Source of the DNA: Streptomyces sp. 1331.2
GTDB lineage: Bacteria > Actinomycetota > Actinomycetes > Streptomycetales > Streptomycetaceae
Length of the DNA stretch: 64,000 bases
Assembly: GCF_900199205.1 (NCBI RefSeq)
Contig: NZ_OBMJ01000001.1
Location: 1,488,001 to 1,552,000, forward strand
Direction: 5' to 3'
In this document: piece after piece, positions 16,819 through 29,526 of the stretch
Layout: the number at the start of each line of letters is the position of its first letter
How positions within the stretch are numbered: position 1 is the first letter of the stretch
Translations under genes and position numbers: made by a program
The notes under the pieces: generated by a model
Databases searched by the model: none
What the model saw: only the letters and a program-made list of their open reading frames with translations
What the model was told of the DNA's origin: nothing

Positions 16819-17055
16819 TTCACGGCGAAGCTACTGTGGTGTAGGCCACGTGGAAGCGAACAGGTGTATTAAAAACGTGTGTGGGCCGCGTTGTGGGGAA
16901 TCGCCCAGGTCAGCGACCACGACCCCGGATACGCCGACGGCCCGCCGCAAGCTCGCGACGGGCCGTCGGGCAGAACCGGCGATCGGACAGAACCGGCCTG
17001 GGGCCAGGAGTCGGCCCGGCCGGGCCAGGAGTAGTCGGCCCGGCCGGGCCGGGCG
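16819..17055. other. Region upstream of afsA
   Basis: Contains the afsA promoter region and the terminator of the next gene. An AT-rich spot, TTTTTAATAC on the minus strand near 16868-16877, is the best -10 candidate but gives a long leader. Two copies of CGGCCCGGCCGGGCC lie at about 17002-17050. No gene seen. Confidence 0.5.
16935..16968 (-). terminator. Terminator after the CocE/NonD hydrolase
   Basis: A perfect 10-bp stem (16935-16944 with 16959-16968) with a 14-nt loop, about 90 bp beyond the hydrolase stop codon. Confidence 0.7.
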
Positions 17056-18879
17056 TCAGCCGAGCGGCAGCTCCAGGCGCGCCTCGCTCCCGGTCGGGGA
17101 GCTGACGGCCGTCGTGCTGCCTTCGCTGCCGGTGAACGCGTACAGCTTGTCGCGACTGTTGACCACCAGCGCGAGGCGGTGGCCCTCCGGCAGGTCGTAC
17201 GCGGCGGGCTGGAGCTTCCAGCTGACGGTGCGGTCCGTCGCGGCGGGCAGGTCCGGGTCGGTGAACGGCTCGTGCGTGATGATCCGCGCGGTGCCGTCCG
17301 GGGCGACGTCGAACAGGTACGCCACCAGGGTGGCGGCCCCGGCCGTGTTGCGCACCGTAAGCCGCACCGTCGCGGCGCCGCGGATCCGGCGGGCCACACC
17401 CTCAGGGCCGGACAGCGGATCCGTGGACCAGACCAGCAGCCGCTCCCGCTCGAACCCGCCCACCGCATAGGCCTTGGGACTGCCGAACCACTCCTTCTGC
17501 CCGGTCGCCATCACGGCGTCCATGGCGGTGGCGGAGGTCAGGTCCCCGGCCGTGAAGTCCCGGGTCCAGCCGCTGGCCGGCTTCTCGGCCAGCGCGCCGT
17601 CACCGGTGCCACCCGTCCCGGTGGGGTACCAGGTCTCGATGTCGGCGGGCTCCCCAGACCACGTCGGGTACGGCTCGCGGCGCGCCGGGACGGTGATCCG
17701 CCGGCCACCGCCGATGACCGGCTCGGTCCGGTAGGTGAACATGATCTGGTTGTTCACCTGCGGCCAGTCGGGCACCTCGCTGCCGGCGCGGAGCAGGTGG
17801 TGGTCCAGCCACTCGTAGGCCTCCCGCATGGGCTCCCGTAGCCCCGGGAACGGCACCCCGCCCACCAGACCGGCCAGGCCCGGACCCTCGGGCGCGCCGT
17901 GGTCGCCGATCCACATGTTCAGGTGCTTCGGCACGGTGAGACGGACGAACGTGTCGATCGTCTGCCCGGCCGGGAACAGGCTCTCGTGCCAGGTGTTCGA
18001 GACGAAGGTCGGGATGCCCCGGGCGTTGGTGCGGTCCAGGTACGACTCCGGGGAGCGCTCGGCACCCCAGGCCACGACCTCGTCCAGGCCCTCGCCGCTG
18101 AGGAAGTTGCGGAGGATCCGCTGGGTCTCCGGGTCGAACTTCTCCTCCAGCGGGCCGCCAGTGAACTCGATCAGCGCCTGTACGGCCGCGAGGTGCCGGG
18201 TGCCGTTGTCGTACAGGGCGGTGGCCAGGTTGCCCCAGGTGCTCAGCGCGACCACGGCGTCGACCCGCCCCCGCGGTTCGTCGTACCGGTCGTGCGCCGC
18301 GACCAGCTGGCTGATGCCGGATCCGTAGGACTCGCCGAGGAAACCGATCCGGCTCGGGGAGAAGTGCTCCTGTGCGTGGTCGATCACCACGGACCCGTCC
18401 GCCCGGTCCTTCGGCCCGGCGACGTCGACGAAGCCCTCGGAGGTGGACACCCACCCCGGAAGGCCGAGCCCCCGGGGCGTGTACGCCAGCACGTGGTAGC
18501 CCCGCAGCGCGAGCGAGAGGTAGGAGTACATGAACGGCAGCCAGCCGTACGGGTTCCACCCGGCCGGGACGATCACGACCGGACGCGGCTCGCTGCCACT
18601 CAGCCTGATCGAGAACGCCGACAGCTGGACACCGCCCGAGGCCTCGATGCGCGAGACGCCGGCGACGGCCCGCCGGCGGACGTCGGCCACCGTCTCCGCC
18701 AACTCCGGCGGGAGCGCGATGCCCTCGGCACCCTCCAGAGCCGCGAGCAGAGCCCGGGCGACGGCGATGACCGCCGGGCTCGGATTGAGACCGGCCCCCG
18801 CCCAGATGCCGTTGGTGGCGATGTCGTCGAGTGTCGCGTCGGTGATCGACGGGATGGGCTCTCCACCAGAAGTAGTCAT
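17056..18879 (-). CDS. CocE/NonD family hydrolase (S15 alpha/beta fold)
   Basis: A 607-residue alpha/beta hydrolase of the CocE/X-prolyl dipeptidyl peptidase group, which cleaves esters or Xaa-Pro bonds. The nucleophile elbow is GFLGESYGSG (Ser about 185), preceded by YTPRGLGLPG, typical of the family. The C-terminal third is a jelly-roll typical of PepX C domains (from about residue 420, LVWSTDPLSG). No signal peptide is seen, so it is cytosolic or exported by another route. ATG 18879 is preferred over the ATG six codons upstream because AAGGG lies eight bases before it. Single gene; substrate unknown. Confidence 0.88.
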   Translation of the reverse strand: MTTSGGEPIPSITDATLDDIATNGIWAGAGLNPSPAVIAVARALLAALEGAEGIALPPELAETVADVRRRAVAGVSRIEASGGVQLSAFSIRLSGSEPRPVVIVPAGWNPYGWLPFMYSYLSLALRGYHVLAYTPRGLGLPGWVSTSEGFVDVAGPKDRADGSVVIDHAQEHFSPSRIGFLGESYGSGISQLVAAHDRYDEPRGRVDAVVALSTWGNLATALYDNGTRHLAAVQALIEFTGGPLEEKFDPETQRILRNFLSGEGLDEVVAWGAERSPESYLDRTNARGIPTFVSNTWHESLFPAGQTIDTFVRLTVPKHLNMWIGDHGAPEGPGLAGLVGGVPFPGLREPMREAYEWLDHHLLRAGSEVPDWPQVNNQIMFTYRTEPVIGGGRRITVPARREPYPTWSGEPADIETWYPTGTGGTGDGALAEKPASGWTRDFTAGDLTSATAMDAVMATGQKEWFGSPKAYAVGGFERERLLVWSTDPLSGPEGVARRIRGAATVRLTVRNTAGAATLVAYLFDVAPDGTARIITHEPFTDPDLPAATDRTVSWKLQPAAYDLPEGHRLALVVNSRDKLYAFTGSEGSTTAVSSPTGSEARLELPLG

Positions 18880-19071
18880 ACGAACCGCCCTTTCCATGAC
18901 AGCCGGAAGCGCCCTTGAAGGCGCCGCCCAGGCGCATCATGTTCCGGGCACGCACGATTAAACTGACGCCCCCTCACACCCCACCCGAATGAGTGACGAC
19001 CGGCACGGCGGCACACCTTGCCGACCGTTGGACCGGCCGCCGGGTCGGCCGCCCGGGCTGACGGAAGGGCG

Positions 19072-19317
19072 TCAGTCGACGGCCAGGCCCAGGGAGCGGA
19101 GCAGGTGGGCGAGTTCGGCCCGGAAGAGCTTGTCGGGGGCGAGGACCTGGGCTCGCAGGTGACCGTAGACCTCCAGGGCCACCAGGCCGTGCAGGTGGCC
19201 CCAGATCCGCAGGGCCAGGGCCCCGCCGGCCGGCGGCAGCTCGGGAAAGGCCGGGCGGACCTTGTCGAGCAGGCCCGGCGAGGCGTCCCAGGCGGCGTCG
19301 ACCGGTACCCCTGATTC
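19072..19317 (-). pseudogene. Remnant of a TetR-family regulator (C-terminal part only)
   Basis: The last 81 codons of a leftward open frame read like the ligand-binding C-terminus of TetR proteins of the WHG/TetR_C_33 type, with GGALALRIWGHLHGLVALEV and APDKLFRAELAHLLRSLG. The DNA-binding half is missing: sequence upstream of 19317 belongs to the cyclophilin promoter and gene on the other strand. No start codon fits. Probably decayed by deletion. Confidence 0.6.
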
Positions 19318-19429
19318 CCGCTCCGCTGTCGCTTCACTCGTGCGGGTGAGATGCCACGCTGTCGTCCCTAGTCGGTCCGCTCCGGTCGGAAGACTGGCCG
19401 CGCCAGTAGGACACACCGAAGGACTAGCG

Positions 19430-19957
19430 ATGGCACAAGAGCTGTACGCGACGCTGAAGACCGACCAGGGCGACATCGTGATCCGGCTGCTGCCGAACCA
19501 CGCCCCCAAGACCGTCCGGAACTTCGTCGAACTCGCCAGGGGCGAACGGCAGTGGATCGACCCGAACACCGGGCAGCCGAGCTCGGACCCGCTGTACGAC
19601 GGCACGGTCTTCCACCGGGTCATCGACGGCTTCATGATCCAGGGCGGTGACCCCCTGGGCAACGGCACCGGCGGGCCCGGCTACGAGTTCGCCGACGAGC
19701 TCCACCCGGACCTGGCGTTCACCAGGCCGTACCTGTTGGCGATGGCGAACTCCGGTCCGGGCACCAACGGCTCCCAGTTCTTCATCACCGTCGGACCGAC
19801 CACCTGGCTCACGGGCAAGCACACCATCTTCGGCGAGGTCGCCGACGAGGCCGGCGAGAACGTCGTCGACGCGATCGCCGCCACGGAGACCGACCCCCGC
19901 ACCGACCGTCCGGTGAAGGACGTGGTCATCGAGAAGGTCGTCATCGAGACCCGCTGA
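19430..19957 (+). CDS. Cyclophilin-type peptidyl-prolyl cis-trans isomerase
   Basis: A 175-residue cytosolic cyclophilin that speeds cis-trans isomerisation of Xaa-Pro bonds. Family residues are visible: FHRVIDGFMIQGGDP with the catalytic Arg, the MANSGPGTNGSQFFIT block, and WLTGKHTIFGEV with the tryptophan that confers cyclosporin binding. The chosen ATG 19430 has GAAGGA seven bases upstream and begins exactly at the domain; longer open frame upstream overlaps the TetR remnant. Followed by a strong terminator, so a single-gene unit. Confidence 0.95.
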   Translation: MAQELYATLKTDQGDIVIRLLPNHAPKTVRNFVELARGERQWIDPNTGQPSSDPLYDGTVFHRVIDGFMIQGGDPLGNGTGGPGYEFADELHPDLAFTRPYLLAMANSGPGTNGSQFFITVGPTTWLTGKHTIFGEVADEAGENVVDAIAATETDPRTDRPVKDVVIEKVVIETR

Positions 19958-19993
19958 CCGGCGAAGGACGGCCCGGCCCCGGCAGCCGAGCCC

Positions 19994-20028
19994 GGAACGG
20001 GAAGTCGGCCCGGCCGACTTCCCGTTCC
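19994..20028. terminator. Terminator after the cyclophilin gene
   Basis: Perfect inverted repeat of 17 bp (19994-20010 with 20012-20028); the inner G+C bases form the loop. 37 bp past the stop codon. Confidence 0.85.
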
Positions 20029-20032
20029 GCTC

Positions 20033-20047
20033 ATGAGAGTTGCTCAT
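20033..20047. repeat. Single ATGAG-N5-CTCAT palindrome
   Basis: One perfect copy of the dispersed palindrome, five bases after the cyclophilin terminator; it is followed by a further ATGAG. Confidence 0.85.
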
Positions 20048-20206
20048 GAGGGTCGCGGACGACCTGCCGCCCCATGGAACAGCTGTTCGCCGACCGCGCG
20101 ACGGGGTAGGACCAGAGACAGCGCACACGTCCCCGCCGATCGACCGCCGATCGACCGCCGTCGACCGCCCTTCGGCAGGCCTTCGGTAGGCCTAAGGAGC
20201 CACACC

Positions 20207-21160
20207 ATGGGCATCACACGTCGTGATCTTCTCAAGTGGGCCGCCGGAGCTGGCGGTTCGGCCGTCGTCGGTGGCCTCGTCCTGCCGTCCACCGCCTGGG
20301 GTGCCGTACGGACCACCCCGCGCGGCCTGCCGACCGACACCTGGATGAGCCACCTGAACGGCAGCCTCTCCCTGCTCGACCTCACCATCCCCGGCACCCA
20401 CGACTCGTGCTGCGAGAACCCCGCGTACGGCACCGAGTGGTCGCACACCCAGAACTGGGGCCTCCCGCAACAGTTGCAGGAGGGCGTGCGCTTCCTCGAC
20501 ATCCGCTGCAACGGCCTGCAGGGCGCACCCGACGAACTCGGGATCTACCACTCCGACAACTACCAGCACATCCGCCTCCAGGACGTGCTGGACCAGTGCA
20601 GGTCATTCCTGCAGGCGCACCCCGGCGAGACCGTCGTGATGCGGCTCAGGAACGAACGGGCCGGCGGCCAGGCCCTCGGCGACGACGAGTTCCTGCGGCG
20701 GGTCGACCACTACCTCGACGGCCTCGGCTACCGCGGTCTCTTCCACTTCTACGGCTGGCCCACCCTCGCCACCGCCCGCGGCAAGGTCGTCCTGCTCGCC
20801 GATTTCACCAACCCGTGGGGCCTGATCGACTGGTCCAGCGGCCGGAACGACTACGTCGACACCCAGGACGTGTGGGAGATCGGCGGCCTCGACCCCTTGG
20901 GCGCGAAGGGCCAGTACATCGTCGCCCAGTTCGACAAGGCCTTCCTCACCCCGAACTCCCCGAGGATGTTCGTCAACTTCCTCAGCTACGCCGGAGGTTA
21001 CTGGCCCAAGCTCAGCTCGCAGGACCTCATGGACCACACCGTCTACCCGTACCTGAACGCCCGCACCCAGCAGCGTGCCCGGTTCGGCATCGTGCCGATG
21101 GACTTCCCGGACTTCCACGTCAACGTGCTCCAGATGCTGATCGACAAGAACGTCGTCTGA
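20207..21160 (+). CDS. Secreted phosphatidylinositol-specific phospholipase C
   Basis: A 317-residue exported enzyme that cleaves phosphatidylinositol to diacylglycerol and cyclic inositol phosphate. The N-terminus is a Tat signal (TRRDLLKWAAGAGG, cleavage about residue 31). The PI-PLC X domain carries the first catalytic His in TIPGTHDS, the substrate-binding DIRCNG, the second His in IYHSDN and RLRNE. Length matches bacterial PI-PLC. ATG 20207 has AAGGAG seven bases upstream. Alone in its unit; a second Tat-exported hydrolase follows on the same strand 125 bp later. Confidence 0.92.
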   Translation: MGITRRDLLKWAAGAGGSAVVGGLVLPSTAWGAVRTTPRGLPTDTWMSHLNGSLSLLDLTIPGTHDSCCENPAYGTEWSHTQNWGLPQQLQEGVRFLDIRCNGLQGAPDELGIYHSDNYQHIRLQDVLDQCRSFLQAHPGETVVMRLRNERAGGQALGDDEFLRRVDHYLDGLGYRGLFHFYGWPTLATARGKVVLLADFTNPWGLIDWSSGRNDYVDTQDVWEIGGLDPLGAKGQYIVAQFDKAFLTPNSPRMFVNFLSYAGGYWPKLSSQDLMDHTVYPYLNARTQQRARFGIVPMDFPDFHVNVLQMLIDKNVV

Positions 21161-21285
21161 CCGGGACGGCCCGGGTGTCGGGCGCATCAGCCCGGGGACG
21201 TAAACCTCCGGGCCACTACGAGGTGACGGAGGTTCCGTCGGCGGGCTGATGTCGGTCGGCCGCCGCGCGTGACAGCGTTCCGCGC

Positions 21286-22530
21286 ATGGACACCACGCCG
21301 TTCGCAAGCCGTACCGGACTGACGCGCCGACGCATGCTGCGCAGCGGGGCCGCCGCACTGGCGGTCGGCGCCGCCGTGCCGCTCGGCCTCACCGACACCG
21401 CCCGGGCCGCCTCGGCCCCCTCCCCCGGTTCCGCCACCGGTACGGCCCCCTCCGCCCGGCTCACCCTCCCCGCACCCACCGGCCCGTGCCCCGTCGGCAT
21501 GGTGCCCCTCCACCTGCGCGACACCTCCCGCCCCGACCCGGCCGCCGGGCCCGGCCGCTTCCGCGAGCTGATGGCCACCGTCTGGTACCCGGCCCGCAGC
21601 GCCGACGCCGCGGCGTACCCGCTCGCCCCCTGGATGACCGACGGCGCCCTGCGTGCCTTCCTCACCGACGTCGGCTTCGCCCTCGACCCCTCCCTCGCCC
21701 CGCTCACCTCCGGCCACCAGGGCGCGCCCGTCCACCGGAGCGGCCACCGACTGCCCGTCGTCGTCTTCTCCCACGGCGCGGGCTCCCACCGAGCCGACCA
21801 CACGGTCATCGTCCAGGAACTCGCCAGCCACGGTTACGCCGTCCTCACCGTCGATCACACCTACGACGCGTTCACCGAGTTCCCGGACGGCACCGTCTCC
21901 ACCCCGTCCGACAGCATCCCGATCTACCCGAGGGACCACGCCGCCGACGCCCGCTTCGTCCTCGACTGCGTCGAAGGCCTCGCCGCGGGCCGCAACCCCG
22001 ACGTGGACGGGCGCGTCCTCCCGGCCGGCCTGCTCGGCGCCCTCGACCCGGACACCGTCGGCATGTTCGGCTGGTCCAAGGGCGGCACCGCCACCACCCT
22101 CGCCATGGGCGCCGACCCGCGCATCCGCGCCGGGCTCGCCGTCGACGGGCCGATGATGTCGAACCCGGCCCCCAGCGCCGACCTCGACCGGCCGTTCATG
22201 ATGATGACCGCCGACTTCGCCCGGGCCGTCAACCCCGCCGCCCAGACCTTCTGGACCCACCTGCGCGGCTGGCGGCTCGACATCCAGGCCACCGGGGCCG
22301 TCCACTCCTCGTACGGCGACAACATGACGCTGGTCCCGCAGGCGGCGAAACTGCTCGGCCTTCCCGTCCAGCAGGTCCGGCAGATGGTCGGGACGCTCGA
22401 CCCCGACCGCGGCATCCGCATCCAACAGGCCTACCCGCTCGCCTTCTTCGACCTCCACCTACGCCACCGCGGCCGCCATCTGCTCGACGGGCCGTCGCAG
22501 GCCTTCCCGGAGGTCGCCTTCCACGGCTGA
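21286..22530 (+). CDS. Tat-exported alpha/beta hydrolase (PAF-acetylhydrolase-like)
   Basis: A 414-residue exported esterase/lipase. Tat signal LTRRRMLRSGAAALAVGAAV at residues 12-31, cleavage about 42. The catalytic core has VVFSHGAGSHRADH (oxyanion region) and the nucleophile elbow GMFGWSKGG (Ser about 265), with the acid and the His of AVHSSYGDN later in the chain. This layout fits platelet-activating-factor acetylhydrolase isoform II and related bacterial lipases. No clear ribosome binding site stands before ATG 21286. Substrate unknown. Confidence 0.85.
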   Translation: MDTTPFASRTGLTRRRMLRSGAAALAVGAAVPLGLTDTARAASAPSPGSATGTAPSARLTLPAPTGPCPVGMVPLHLRDTSRPDPAAGPGRFRELMATVWYPARSADAAAYPLAPWMTDGALRAFLTDVGFALDPSLAPLTSGHQGAPVHRSGHRLPVVVFSHGAGSHRADHTVIVQELASHGYAVLTVDHTYDAFTEFPDGTVSTPSDSIPIYPRDHAADARFVLDCVEGLAAGRNPDVDGRVLPAGLLGALDPDTVGMFGWSKGGTATTLAMGADPRIRAGLAVDGPMMSNPAPSADLDRPFMMMTADFARAVNPAAQTFWTHLRGWRLDIQATGAVHSSYGDNMTLVPQAAKLLGLPVQQVRQMVGTLDPDRGIRIQQAYPLAFFDLHLRHRGRHLLDGPSQAFPEVAFHG

Positions 22531-22594
22531 GCCGGTGCGCCGGTTCGCCGGCGATATAGAGATGTGGCGAGCCGGTGATGTGGTGAGTACTGGG

Positions 22595-22619
22595 GCGGCC
22601 GCGACGGGGGTGCGGCCGC
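22595..22619. terminator. Bidirectional terminator between hydrolase and HxlR gene
   Basis: Two GCGGCCGC blocks (22595-22602 and 22612-22619) pair across a 9-nt loop between converging genes. AT-rich bases (GATATAG) stand 40 bp earlier. Confidence 0.6.
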
Positions 22620-22641
22620 ACCTTCGCTCAGCGCCCTCGGC

Positions 22642-23055
22642 TCACCGCCGGCCCGTCAGCCGCTCCCCCGTGCGGTACAGCTCCACCAGCAGCGGGCGAA
22701 GCGCCTCCCCGGCCGGCGTCAGCCGGTACCGCGTTCGCGCCGGGAAGCCCGCCAGCCGTTCCCGGGACACCAACTCCCTTTCGGCCAAGGCTTGCAGACG
22801 CTCCGCGAGCACCTTCGAGCTGATCTCCGGCAGCCGCTCGCGCAAGTCCCCGTACGCGGCGGGGCCGTGCATCAGCTCCCGCAGCACCAGCGTCGTCCAG
22901 CGGCCCGCCACCGCCGCCAGTGCCACCTCCACCGGGCAGTCCGCCTCCGGTCGCGCCGTACGGCCGCGCTCGTCCGGCACCAACTCGGCGTCCCGGCAAC
23001 GGTCCCCGGCGCGCACGTCGCTTCCCGTTTGGTGACCTACGTCCCGCCCGCCCAC
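22642..23055 (-). CDS. HxlR-family transcriptional regulator
   Basis: A winged-helix regulator of the HxlR class, often controlling nearby detoxification or redox genes. The conserved core starts at DCPVEVALAAVAGRWTTLVL, continues with ELMHGPAAYGDLRERLPEISSKVL and the winged strand GFPARTRYRLTPAG, and ends near the C-terminus. The start is uncertain: ATG at 23055 gives 137 residues, while a GTG at 23016 with GGAAG four bases before it gives 124. The upstream DNA on the other strand holds the tail of a broken SnoaL-like gene, which may have been its original target. Confidence 0.85.
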   Translation of the reverse strand: MGGRDVGHQTGSDVRAGDRCRDAELVPDERGRTARPEADCPVEVALAAVAGRWTTLVLRELMHGPAAYGDLRERLPEISSKVLAERLQALAERELVSRERLAGFPARTRYRLTPAGEALRPLLVELYRTGERLTGRR

Positions 23056-23131
23056 CGACGTCGCCCGCCGCGACCCGGACGGCCACTGGCACTACGTGAT
23101 CGACAACCCCTTCGGCACGGCCCGGGACTGA
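23035..23131 (+). pseudogene. Remnant of a SnoaL/NTF2-like protein (C-terminal end)
   Basis: A short rightward open stretch ends ...DVARRDPDGHWHYVIDNPFG and a stop at 23129-23131. The DPDGxWxxVIDNPFG ending is typical of the SnoaL-like/ketosteroid-isomerase fold proteins. A stop just upstream and the HxlR gene on the other strand leave no room for the rest, so it is a truncated gene. Confidence 0.5.
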
Positions 23132-23280
23132 GCCCGGCGACGCGCTCTCCACCCGGCCTCGCCGGAACGGCCCTGGCATACCGGTCACATCCACCGTCAC
23201 GTCGGTCGGGCCGTGGACGAGCCGATCATCCCACCGAACTTCGAGGACGCGTCCGGGGAGTGCAGCGGGGTGATCGGCCC

Positions 23281-24009
23281 TCAGACCTTCATGCCCTGGG
23301 TGGCGACGGCAGTGGGCGGGGTGGTACTGCCCGCGGTCGTGCCGAGGGTGCGTTCGACCTTGGCGACGGCGGTGCGGTACTGCATCGACGCAGTCTGGGA
23401 GGAGGCGCCCTCGCGCTGGAAGTAGCCGAAGGCCATGGCGACCGTACCGAAGCGCTCGATGCCGATGAACGCGTTGAGTTGGACGCCGGCCAGGGTGCCG
23501 TCGAGACGGACGGCGGGGGCGTCCTGGCGGTCGCCGAGGGTGACGGGGGTGACGGTGAAGGTCACCGTGTCCTCGATGCCCGCGTTGAAGGTGATGGTGT
23601 GGCAGGTCCGGAACGCATCCGCCACCGTGTTGAAGTCGGTGGCGAGCTGGTCGGGCGCCTCGGCGGCAAGCGCCTCGGTCACCATCGGGTTGCCGTCCGG
23701 GCCGTCGAGCTCGGTCTCGGCACGCGGGTTCGCCGGGCCGGTCTGGCCGACGTGCATGTTGATCAGGGCGCTGAGCGTGTCGCAGCCGCTGACCGGGCTC
23801 GGGTTCTCACCCGGACTGGGGCTCTCGGTGGCGGGCGCCTCGGTGAAACCCGGGCCGAGGTCGGCCGCGGTGAGCAGCGCCGACTTCAGCTGGTCGGCCG
23901 AGGGAAGCTGCTGGGCCGGCGCGGCCGACGCCAGGTGCGCCGGGCCCAGGGCGACCGCCACGACGACGGCCGCGGCGGTGACAGCGTGGAGAGGCCTCGG
24001 GAGAGACAT
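23281..24009 (-). CDS. Secreted protein of unknown function
   Basis: A 242-residue exported protein. A Sec signal peptide is clear (basic start, hydrophobic core VTAAAVVVAVALG, cleavage after ASA about residue 29). The mature part has a short Pro/Ser/Glu segment, one Cys in PVSGCDTLSAL and a second in FRTCHTITF that could form a disulphide. The alternating hydrophobic pattern resembles the extracellular sensor domains of mycobacterial PknH-like proteins, but I cannot assign it. GGGGG lies five bases before ATG 24009. The upstream DNA is palindrome array D. Confidence 0.8.
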   Translation of the reverse strand: MSLPRPLHAVTAAAVVVAVALGPAHLASAAPAQQLPSADQLKSALLTAADLGPGFTEAPATESPSPGENPSPVSGCDTLSALINMHVGQTGPANPRAETELDGPDGNPMVTEALAAEAPDQLATDFNTVADAFRTCHTITFNAGIEDTVTFTVTPVTLGDRQDAPAVRLDGTLAGVQLNAFIGIERFGTVAMAFGYFQREGASSQTASMQYRTAVAKVERTLGTTAGSTTPPTAVATQGMKV

Positions 24010-24120
24010 ACGAGCCCCCGGTCGAGAGTTCGGGCAGGGACAGGCAACCAGTGTCCCACCGGGTACCGACCGGGGCGCGGCGGGCAGGCATCGACGCAGG
24101 TCACGGCCCGTGTGGCGCAC

Positions 24121-24324
24121 GTGAGCGGAGCTCATGACGGTGGCCGATGAGCAGAACTCATCAGGGTGCGCATGAGCGGAACTCATGACGGCGCACATGA
24201 GCGAACCTCATGGCGAAACCCCATGAGCGAACCTCATGCCGCAGCCCCGAGCACACATGAGCAGGTCTCATGCCGAAGCACTCGATGAGCGAGCCTCATC
24301 CCGGTCGCGATGAGCGCCGCTCAT
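24121..24324. repeat. Palindrome array D: eight copies, runs into the padR gene
   Basis: Copies start at 24121 (begins GTGAG), 24147, 24172, 24197, 24223, 24257, 24285 and 24310; seven are perfect. Steps: 26, 25, 25, 26, 34, 28, 25. The last two fall inside or across the 3' end of the PadR gene and encode its final residues. Confidence 0.95.
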
Positions 24325-24853
24325 CGGACGGCAGCGCATCGAGCGTCTCCGTGAGCCATTCCACCCAGAAGGCCTCCAACCCGATCCCGGCCCGCAACAC
24401 GGCGTGCTGGAGCCGGTTCTCCCCGTCCGCCTTCTCCGCCGGGAAGTCCCGCCGCTCGATCTCCAGGTAGTCGGCCAGCTGCTCACGGTGAAGCTCCAGG
24501 TGGCGCTCCAGCTCGGCCGCCAGGCCGTCCGTGCCGACCACCGCGGCCGCCCGCAGCCGCAGCAGCAGCGGTTCCCGGACGGCCCGCGGCGCGTCACCGT
24601 CGGCCGTCCACCGGGCCAGTTCGGCGCGGCCCTCCGGCAGGACCTCGTACTCCTTCTTCTGCCCGCGCACCGGCCCGTCCGGCTGGAGGGCCCGGATGTG
24701 TCCGGAGGCCTCCAGCCGGCCCAGCTCGCGGTAGATCTGCTGGTGGGTGGCGGGCCAGAAGAAACCGATCGACTTGTCGAACCGCCTGGTCAGCTCCAGC
24801 CCCGAGGACGGCTTCTCCAGCAGGGCGGTGAGGATGGCGTGCGGCAGCGACAT
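24296..24853 (-). CDS. PadR-family transcriptional regulator
   Basis: A 185-residue PadR regulator of the longer type. The winged helix is at the N-terminus (MSLPHAILTALLEKPSSGLELTRRFDKSIGFFWPATHQQIYREL), followed by the wing GPVRGQKKEYEVL and a C-terminal helical dimerisation domain (LERHLELHREQLADYLEIE). It begins 39 bp after the stop of the 2,4-dienoyl-CoA reductase-like gene on the same strand, so the two are probably one operon and PadR may regulate it from the palindrome at 27001. Its last codons (SDERRSS) are supplied by a copy of the dispersed palindrome. Confidence 0.9.
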   Translation of the reverse strand: MSLPHAILTALLEKPSSGLELTRRFDKSIGFFWPATHQQIYRELGRLEASGHIRALQPDGPVRGQKKEYEVLPEGRAELARWTADGDAPRAVREPLLLRLRAAAVVGTDGLAAELERHLELHREQLADYLEIERRDFPAEKADGENRLQHAVLRAGIGLEAFWVEWLTETLDALPSDERRSSRPG

Positions 24854-24892
24854 GGCGACGATCCTAGGGGTGTACGGCCACCGGGACCGCCG

Positions 24893-28526
<3,634 letters not shown>

Positions 28527-28547
28527 CCATGGCCATGACCGCCGGAA

Positions 28548-28568
28548 CCCCGCCGGAGCCCGGCGGGG
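28548..28568. terminator. Terminator between monooxygenase and terD
   Basis: A 9-bp perfect G+C stem (28548-28556 with 28560-28568) with a 3-nt loop between two converging genes; another G+C hairpin follows at about 28585-28610. Confidence 0.7.
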
Positions 28569-28634
28569 CACCACCGGGATGCGGCCGAGCCCCGTGCGGG
28601 GCCCGGCCGGATCCGGTCGAATCCGTTGCGAGGA

Positions 28635-29210
28635 TCAGACGTTGACGCCGTAGTCGGTGGCGATGCCGCGCAGGCCCGAGGCGTAACCCTGGCCGATGGC
28701 ACGGAACTTCCACTCGGCGCCGTTGCGGTACAGCTCACCGAAGACCATCGCGGTCTCGGTCGAGGCGTCCTCGGACAGGTCGTAGCGCGCTATCTCCTGG
28801 CCGTTGGCCTGGTTGACGATCCGGATGAACGCGTTGCGGACCTGGCCGAAGTTCTGCAGCCGGGCGTCGGCGTCGTAGATCGACACCGGGAAGACGACCT
28901 TGGCCACGTCGGCCGGCACCCGCTCCAGGTCGACCTTGATCTGCTCGTCGTCGCCGTCGCCGCCACCGGTCAGGTTGTCGCCGCTGTGCTCGACCGAACC
29001 CTCGGGGCTGCGAAGGTTGTTGAAGAAGACGAAGTGCTGGTCCGAGACCACCTTGCCGAGCGCGTTGCAGAGCAGCGCACTGGCGTCCAGGTCGTAGTCG
29101 GCCCCGGTGGTGGTGCGCACGTCCCAGCCGAGACCCACGATCACGGCGCTCAGACCGGGCGCCTCCTTGCTCAGCGAGACGTTGCCGCCCTTGGCCAGCG
29201 AAACTCCCAC
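28635..29210 (-). CDS. terD: TerD-family tellurium-resistance/stress protein
   Basis: A 191-residue Ca2+-binding beta-sandwich protein of the TerD family, linked to tellurite resistance, phage defence and general envelope stress; streptomycetes carry many copies. Signatures: [15 protein letters not shown] start, GLGWDVR, the acidic [10 protein letters not shown] and the [11 protein letters not shown] calcium-site region, then [29 protein letters not shown] 29210 has GAGGAGG five bases upstream. It stands alone; no other ter genes are nearby. Confidence 0.95.
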   Translation of the reverse strand: MGVSLAKGGNVSLSKEAPGLSAVIVGLGWDVRTTTGADYDLDASALLCNALGKVVSDQHFVFFNNLRSPEGSVEHSGDNLTGGGDGDDEQIKVDLERVPADVAKVVFPVSIYDADARLQNFGQVRNAFIRIVNQANGQEIARYDLSEDASTETAMVFGELYRNGAEWKFRAIGQGYASGLRGIATDYGVNV

Positions 29211-29526
29211 AATGCCCTCCTCGATCTCTCCCTGCGGACGAATCTACAACACTGTAGAGATCACGAGAATCCGCCTGCAGGCGGGCTCCACCCAGGAATT
29301 CTCCCCGGTGTCGCCTCCGGGGATTCTCCGGGGCTTCTCCGGGGCTTTTCGGGGTTCCCGGCCGGAACCGCTCGCACCGATCCGTACGGCCGTACCCGGG
29401 CCGGCGCTGCAACCGACCTCGCGCCCGTCGCCCCGGCCGGGGCGCCCCGGCGGTGCGCCCGACCTAGACTGGCGTCGATCCCCCGAATCCCGGTCCCCCG
29501 GGTGCGGCGCCTCGCGGGAGGTTCCC
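29211..29526. other. Divergent intergenic region upstream of terD
   Basis: Contains CTACA-N4-TGTAG (29244-29257), an inverted repeat over the likely terD promoter, and a run of CTCCGGGG-type short repeats at about 29319-29360. No gene seen. Confidence 0.5.
29244..29257 (-). promoter_or_regulatory. Inverted repeat over the terD promoter
   Basis: CTACA (29244-29248) and TGTAG (29253-29257) pair across ACAC, 35 bp upstream of the terD start and overlapping AT-rich bases (TAGATT on the minus strand) that could be the -10 box. Operator role is a guess. Confidence 0.35.
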